Positions 59,201 to 64,000 of a DNA stretch of 64,000 bases are shown here, piece after piece. The notes beneath the pieces were generated by a model. That model was not told the origin of the DNA, ran no database searches, and saw nothing but the letters and a program-made list of their open reading frames with translations. The DNA lies in the NCBI GenBank assembly GCA_028583415.1, contig CM053272.1:69299439-69363438 (forward strand). The letters run 5' to 3'. The DNA is from Protea cynaroides (lineage: Eukaryota > Streptophyta > Magnoliopsida > Proteales > Proteaceae). The position numbers and the translations under genes were made by a program. The stretch's first letter is position 1. Each line of letters begins with the position of its first letter.

Positions 59201-59800
59201 TAGATACTGGTGCGGCTCCGGGTATAAGATCTATAACGAACTCTGTGGCTCGGTCGGGTGGTAGTCCTGGTAGTTCCTCAGGAAATACGTCTGGAAAGTC
59301 ACATACAACATCAATATCCTCCATTCATGATGCTTCCTTGGTAAGATCGACCACAGATACTAAATACCCAACTCCTCCTTTCTCGAGGCATTTCTTAGCC
59401 TTTAATGGAGAGAGGATGAGCTTTTGTTTACGGGGAAGTTTGGTTCCCAAAAAACTGAACTCTACTCCTTGCTTGTCCTTAAATGTCAGCTTCTTTTCTG
59501 CACATATTAGGTTTGCAGAATGCCGAGCTAACCAGTCCATTCCTAAGATGACGTCAAAGTCTGCCATATCAAGTTGGATCAAAGTTGCATCCAAAGTCTG
59601 TTCACCAATAAGGACTGGACATGGTCCATATCCTTTTTTTAGCTCCACTTCTAGTCCCATCGATGATCGTACAAGTAGTTTGTAGTCTAATGTTTTGATG
59701 GGTAAATTCAGCTTCTTTCCATAAGACACAGATATAAAATAATGAGTAGCTCCTGAGTCAAAGAGTACTCTGGCGGATATGCCATTTATAGGTACGATAC
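56296..59800 (-). pseudogene. pol: Chr7 pol: protease, RT, RNase H, integrase, chromodomain
   Basis: Domains run right to left. The protease has DSGAT (59745-59759) and ILGMDWLARHS. RT (59186-58482) has VRLCIDYRELNK and FIDD (58743-58754). RNase H (58480-57880) has the YTDAS catalytic Asp and HDLELA intact. The integrase zinc domain has STKMYHDLKKLYWWRGMK. The integrase core has MDFVTGLPL, SDRDPRF and YEALYGRK (57405-56704). The chromodomain has YYVKVTWRSRDIEEVTWEEE and KQYPHLF (56500-56370). It is inactivated by TGA stops near 59326, 59190 and 58480, and by a frameshift near 57690. Three stops stand where relatives have Arg or Gln codons, so C-to-T changes explain most of them. Confidence 0.95.
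56317..56330 (-). other. Polypurine tract of Chr7
   Basis: The minus strand reads AAGAGGGGGGAGT directly before the LTR start, preceded by TTTCGAGGATGAAATTTTTAT. The pol reading frame runs across it and ends 13 codons inside the LTR region. Confidence 0.9.
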
Positions 59801-59873
59801 CTGTGATTTATTTTAACTTAGTCTACATGTTCATACAATGTAATGCAACTTTAAAAAGAAATTTAAGTCATAC
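59801..59873 (-). other. Candidate gag-pol intron, Chr7 (73 nt)
   Basis: The minus strand reads TCACAG^GTATGACT at the start and AAATCACAG^GTATCGT at the end. The gag frame meets a TAA seven bases into the interval. Gag and pol lie in different frames here, and removal of exactly 73 nt puts protease in frame with gag, giving the same residues (IVPINGI) that Chr2 gives after removal of its 69 nt. Confidence 0.65.
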
Positions 59874-61140
59874 CTGTGACCACGTCGGGCAATGCGGCGG
59901 CATCCTCAGATGTAACCACGTAAACGCGTCCTTGATGTATTTGCCTCCTGGGTTTAGGACATTCCTTTGCTATATGTCCAACCTGATTGCAGTTATAACA
60001 CTTTATTCCATCATTAGTTGGCTTTTGTTGCTGTTGAGCTCCGGGAGTAGCCTTGGTTGCAGCAGTAAAGCCTTGAGCACGGAAGGGTTTGAAAGTCTTG
60101 TTATTCCCTCCATTATAAAAATTCCCAGCTGGCCTTTTTATACCTCTATTTTGCATGAGGTAACTCTCCTTCTGGCTCGATTCTATAACTCGAGCAATTT
60201 TCACAGCTTCATTATATATTTTCTTCTCCAAACCTAGAACATGCTCTCTGATGCTTCCTCTAAGTCCCGTGACAATCCTATGGGTCTTAGTGTCTTCTTC
60301 TTGCATGCTGAGTGGTGCAAAGAAAAACAGCTCCTCATAACGCTATTGATATGCATCCACGGACATCTGTCCCTGATATAAACTCAGGAACTCCTTCTCC
60401 ATAGAATCTCTGAAGCTGCGTGGAAAATACTTCTCAAAGAATGCCTCCTTATATATGGCCCAAGTTAAGTGGGCATGCTTGGATAATAGGCAGGCCCTGG
60501 TAGATTTCCACCAATGATGTGCATCACCTTTTAGAATGAAGGTAGCACATAATACCTTCTCTTCTTCTGTAATAGTCATCATCAGAAAATTCCTCTCCAT
60601 CTCGTCGATCCAATGTACTGGCCATAAAGGATTGGATGATTTACCGGTAAACTCCTTGGGCTTCATCTTTAAGAATTACTCAACCAGTCGAGAGTGGTCC
60701 ATTTGATTTTAAGGGTATGCCCCAAACATAGGTTGTGGATACTGGTAATTAACCTGAACTGCTTCAGGACCTGGTACTGGAATATGTGCAGCTGGTGGTT
60801 GAGGTGTTTGAGGTGCTGGGTGGTTACCCACCGGTGCTACACTTGTTTGTCCAGTCGGCATTGGTGTAGCATGTGCTGTCTGAAACATCATTCCCATTGC
60901 TGCTTGCATTTGAGCCTGTGCTTGTTGCATTTGTTGCAGCTGTTGCACGAGGTTCATAACCACGGTTACCAGCTCCGGTGGTGGAGGTGGCAAGTTTGTA
61001 GGATTTGCCTGGCCAGTAGCTGCTGGCGGTGCCATATTCAGATTTTCTTGTACTTTTGGATTTTCATGACTTCTTCCCTCCACAGGTGGTGGTGGTGGAA
61101 TTGGGTTACGGCTTCGTCTAGTCACCCTTCGCCCAGCTAT
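59874..61140 (-). pseudogene. gag: Chr7 gag
   Basis: Starts at the position of the Chr2 start codon but with ATA (61138-61140) in place of ATG; an in-frame GTG lies five codons later. It has a Pro-, Gln- and Met-rich N-terminus, the core KPKEFTGKSSNPLWPVHWIDEMERN, YKEAFFEKYFPRSFRD, and a zinc knuckle CYNCNQVGHIAKEC (59959-60000). It ends at the splice-like boundary VVTG. Three stops (two near 60690, one at 60341) all stand where Gln codons are expected (CAA to TAA, CAG to TAG). Otherwise it is full length. Confidence 0.9.
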
Positions 61141-61409
61141 TTCCTGTTCTGATGGTGAAAAGGTCTGAACAATTACAGAACATGTGAGGTAATCAATATA
61201 ATTGTTCTTAAATTAAAATCTGACTAATCAGTCCAAAATTCAAAATTTTCAGATCATTCGGACAATCATACTGTATTTTCCATCGTAGGGTTTATGGTAG
61301 GGTCGGTCGTAGGGTCGCATATTTTGGTCGAATTGTGCCACCCTATGATCCAGAATCAGGTTTCTAAACCCGATTTTGGATTCCTTTCCCATTCTTTCTT
61401 CTTCTAATT
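61141..61409 (-). other. Chr7 gag upstream region with GGTCG cluster
   Basis: No ORF. GGTCG motifs at 61285-61345 match the position of the Chr2 cluster at 40815-40960, followed by a shared T-rich segment. Confidence 0.5.
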
Positions 61410-61865
61410 CCAGTATGGTGTAGGACACTTGTTTTATCTAGTGAGCCTAGGTCTAAAGGATCAGGAGTAAATTTCTGGTAATCCAACCGGCATCCAAAGG
61501 TCTTTAAGTTGCACGGTGGTCCAAATACACAAAAAATAGAGGTTCTACAACTCTTAACTTCAAGGTTACAGGTTCTATCGAGTATATAATGTCATTGGTC
61601 AAGGCACTACAAGAGTAAATCTGGAGAAAGTTGTGGTACATTAATAAATCAGGTATAAATCGAAAAGATGTACTCTCAACATGATTAAACATTTAACTGT
61701 TCATTCAGTTCTTATCTCTGTTCATGTTGTCGATCATGAGAGTGGCTTGGATTGGTATAATTAGGACTAATATTCAAGAATAATATCTATAACCCCAATT
61801 GACAGGTTGAATCAAGAAGGCATCCTGTCAAGGTACGAGAATCTAAAATCTTGTATGTGCATCCT
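61410..61865. repeat. 450-bp block shared with Chr3
   Basis: Copy of 23700-24155. It fills the place of the antisense ORF and is joined directly to the leader. There is no long ORF. Confidence 0.75.
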
Positions 61866-62119
61866 TTGTATACCTAGTTAACTGTCCGACTTATTTATCG
61901 TACCCTATATTATATGTTTATTAGGGTAAATTTGGATTTTCTTTCTCTATCAGTGTTTACATATGGTTCCACCCTTTATATGTACATTATTGTTTTGTTT
62001 AAGTTCTGTCTCAACCAACACAGGTGCTTATGGTGTGTTTGTATTAAAGCTTTTAAATTTTATCCTATCTCAGTTCATGGCTTTTGTGGAAGTATATCGG
62101 TTTAACAGACAGGGCCTCA
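61866..62119 (-). other. Chr7 leader
   Basis: Non-coding; carries the family leader block (accaacacaggtgcttatgg near 62017). Confidence 0.55.
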
Positions 62120-62136
62120 GAGCTCTGATACCAAGT
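62120..62136 (-). other. Primer binding site (tRNA-iMet type) of Chr7
   Basis: The minus strand reads ACTTGGTATCAGAGCTC directly after the LTR end, a full match to the initiator-tRNA primer site. Confidence 0.92.
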
Positions 62137-64000
62137 TGTCACACCTCAATTCCACACTAATCAGAATGGTGTGATGAATTGCTAAATAACCAACGGTTCA
62201 ACCAGGATCTCAATAGGCTGTGTTCGTGTTACTTAAACCATACACATCCACATTTAATAATCAGAGTAAATACACAATAGCGGAAGTCTTTTAATATAAA
62301 ATGAACTGAGAATCTAACTGTGATAATCATAAATAAAATATCCAATTATGTTGTATTAACTGAGACATAAATAAATAAAGTATCAATTACATTCCCTTAA
62401 TAGTTCAACAAAATATAAAATCTAATTGAAAACGCATGAGTTGCATTCGCATGAGGAGTCATGCGTCTCCACTATGTCTTCAGCCTCCATAGCAGCAGCA
62501 TACCCATATGCGGGCGCATTCATATAGTCTTCAACTGTTGTACCTGCATCATCAACTAAAATATTCGAATTCGAAAGGGTGAGCACACATCATGGCTCAG
62601 TGAGCAAAACAAAACAATGCAACAAACATATGCATGCTTTCAATTCATATATGTGGTCTGATGTATAAGTTTGCAATGTGCTATAGAAAGGTTCGGTGGC
62701 CACCTTGCCCCTATGCACATGTGTGAAGCCCACCAAAGGTTAATGTTTATTGACGTCCCCATCCACCCCACTATGGAATAGAGATAGAGCTAAAGTGCTG
62801 AGGCCCACCAAAGGTTAACGTTTATTGACGTCCCCATCACACTTCCCCTGATACTCTACCCATACCAACACGTAACCCCCTGCTGGCGAGGGCTTGCAAA
62901 CTGGGCTCGCAACTAACCAATCCTAATGTCAAACAGTGTATCCAAGGCCTCACCCCAACATCCCTCAATACGTCCATAGAGATAGAGCTAAGGCCCCCCG
63001 GTAGAGTGAGAGACCACTGGGACCGAGACCACCTCCCTTGATACTTTACGAAGTAATAGTTCTGCTAAGATAATGGCGATACGACGATGTCAGTGGCAAG
63101 ACTTGAGTTAGATATAGAGCTAAGGCCCCCCGACAGAGTCAGAGACCACTGGGACCGAGACCACCTCCCCTGATACTCGCTCGCATCAAGCACCAACCAT
63201 ACACAAACATTCACATGCCTATTCCTAGCATCATCATCATCATCATCATGTTCTAAAAACAGAAGTAAATATGCGTGAACAGTTATAGCAGGAATATTGG
63301 ATGACATGTTGAATGCACATACAAGCATACACGCATAGAATCAATATGGAATTGGACTCAAGAAATAAAAATGGTTTATTATTTCCCAGATAGTTTAGGT
63401 CTTGTTCCCTCACCTGACGCTAGTTTGAAAGTCCGCTTCACATCACAAGGTCTAAACGTGCTGTCACAAGGTCCTATACGATATTAGGGTTTAGTTAGAT
63501 TAGGTTTATATTGGTCAAAAAAACCAACAATGGCAAAACACATCTTATAGAGCTGACTGGTTGCAGATACCGATCGCAGCTCTGTGGGGAAACCTGTGAC
63601 CGGTATGGTCAGTCGGTCCCCATAGGCCAGTCCCCGAGAGGTACCGGTCGTAGTACTGGTGGCATGGGGGTGCGACCGGTATGGTCGACCGGTATGTCTC
63701 CAGAAGACCATACATCCGGTTTCTCGACTTTCGTCGGTCATCCCCTATTGATTTTAGGGTTTCTCCTACACATTCTAGGTCTGAGCATTGAGTTAAAATT
63801 GTTCCAACTCCATTCAAGTCCTAGTTTTGTTGGTCTTCATCCTAGAACACGAATATAAGGTTTACCAACCAAATTAGGGTTTGATGGCAACATAGGGTTT
63901 AGGTCAATACCCGCGTTGCATGGCATGGATTCAATAACAACCAACCCTACAAGAGTTCATAGAGTAGAAGAAGGTTTAAGCACTTATCGTTGACTTACGA
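62137..64000 (-). mobile_element. Chr7 5' LTR (right end beyond window)
   Basis: Matches the left LTR throughout, from GGTGTGACA at 62137 up to just past its splice donor (63998). Its TATA box and U3 are outside the window. It contains the coding exon (62422-62555) and the downstream GGTCG cluster (63555-63705). Confidence 0.92.
62422..62555 (-). CDS. LTR-encoded 43-codon terminal exon, Chr7 5' LTR copy
   Basis: 134 nt from acceptor to TAG; the peptide has DAGTTVEDYMNAPAYGYAAAME and the Cys tail CECNSC. Spliced to the donor at 63998 it would remove 1443 nt of leader. The first in-frame ATG is that of YMNAP. An ATG in another frame lies at the exon start, so the true start codon is unclear and may be in a further upstream exon. 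Confidence 0.55.

Larger units (their letters stand above)
54004..64000 (-). mobile_element. Chr7: nearly complete chromovirus (Del/Tekay type)
   Basis: The 3' LTR (54004-56316), PPT, gag-pol, PBS and most of the 5' LTR (62137 onward) are present on the minus strand. By comparison with the left LTR, about 450-460 bp of the right LTR lie beyond the window, for a total near 10.4 kb. The two LTRs are very similar, so it is the youngest chromovirus here. It inserted in the Chr6 LTR; ctgct (53999-54003) is the left target repeat. The antisense ORF present in Chr2 is absent, with a 450-bp block in its place. Confidence 0.92.

Overview
This window is plant nuclear DNA. It consists of nested LTR retrotransposons, and I see no host gene in it. 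The evidence for a plant is Ty3/gypsy chromovirus (Del/Tekay-type) polyproteins with a C-terminal chromodomain, initiator-tRNA-Met primer sites (TGGTATCAGAGC on the minus strand), one Tat/Ogre-like giant element with LTRs of about 4.9 kb, 5-bp target-site duplications, and plant-style TATA boxes and splice signals. A large-genome flowering plant is likely; the species cannot be told.

Layout, with working names. Chr1 (1-2699, minus): the 3' end of an antisense gene, leader, PBS and the complete 5' LTR of a chromovirus that continues off the left edge. It sits inside the pol end of Chr2. Chr2 (2700-4925 + 32911-34781 + 39954-45469, minus): the oldest scaffold, a chromovirus with chromodomain, integrase, RNase H, RT, protease, gag, an antisense ORF and a 5' LTR. 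It is split by Chr1, by Tat1 and by a solo LTR. Tat1 (4926-32910, minus): a 28-kb giant element with 4.9-kb LTRs, flanking repeats caact/ccact, and a 7.6-kb 3' UTR built of tandem arrays. It contains a 500-N assembly gap (17442-17941) and a nested chromovirus, Chr3 (gap to 27593), whose left LTR was itself hit by an opposite-strand LTR (17942-18350). Solo LTR (34782-39953, plus): a Tat1-family LTR inside Chr2 gag, with perfect ataac target repeats. Chr4 (45470-50611, plus): a truncated element with CCHC motifs and a 3' LTR. Chr5 (about 50612-53335): a fragment carrying a second copy of the antisense gene. Chr6 (53336-54003): an LTR start inserted in Chr5. Chr7 (54004 to beyond 64000, minus): the most complete and probably youngest chromovirus, inserted in the Chr6 LTR.

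The chromovirus family appears to use more splicing and coding capacity than the textbook gag-pol plan. (1) Gag and pol are separated by a 69-73 nt GT-AG interval full of stops. Removing it joins the gag frame to the protease frame in both copies that can be tested, although one copy needs a frame change and the other does not. (2) Chromovirus LTRs with the region intact hold a TATA box, a splice donor about 140-160 bp downstream, and 1.36-1.43 kb further on an acceptor followed by a 43-codon reading frame ending in a Cys-rich tail (CECxxC). Its length from acceptor to stop is exactly 134 nt in six of seven complete copies, on both strands. (3) Between the 5' LTR and gag lies a plant-transposon-protein-like gene on the opposite strand, with its own splice acceptor 5-6 nt before the ATG. 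(4) LTRs and leaders carry fast-changing clusters of GGTCG/CGACC inverted motifs. Separately, the solo Tat-type LTR has a cluster of heat-shock-element cores directly upstream of a TATA box. These are sequence-based inferences; transcripts and family-wide alignments would decide them.
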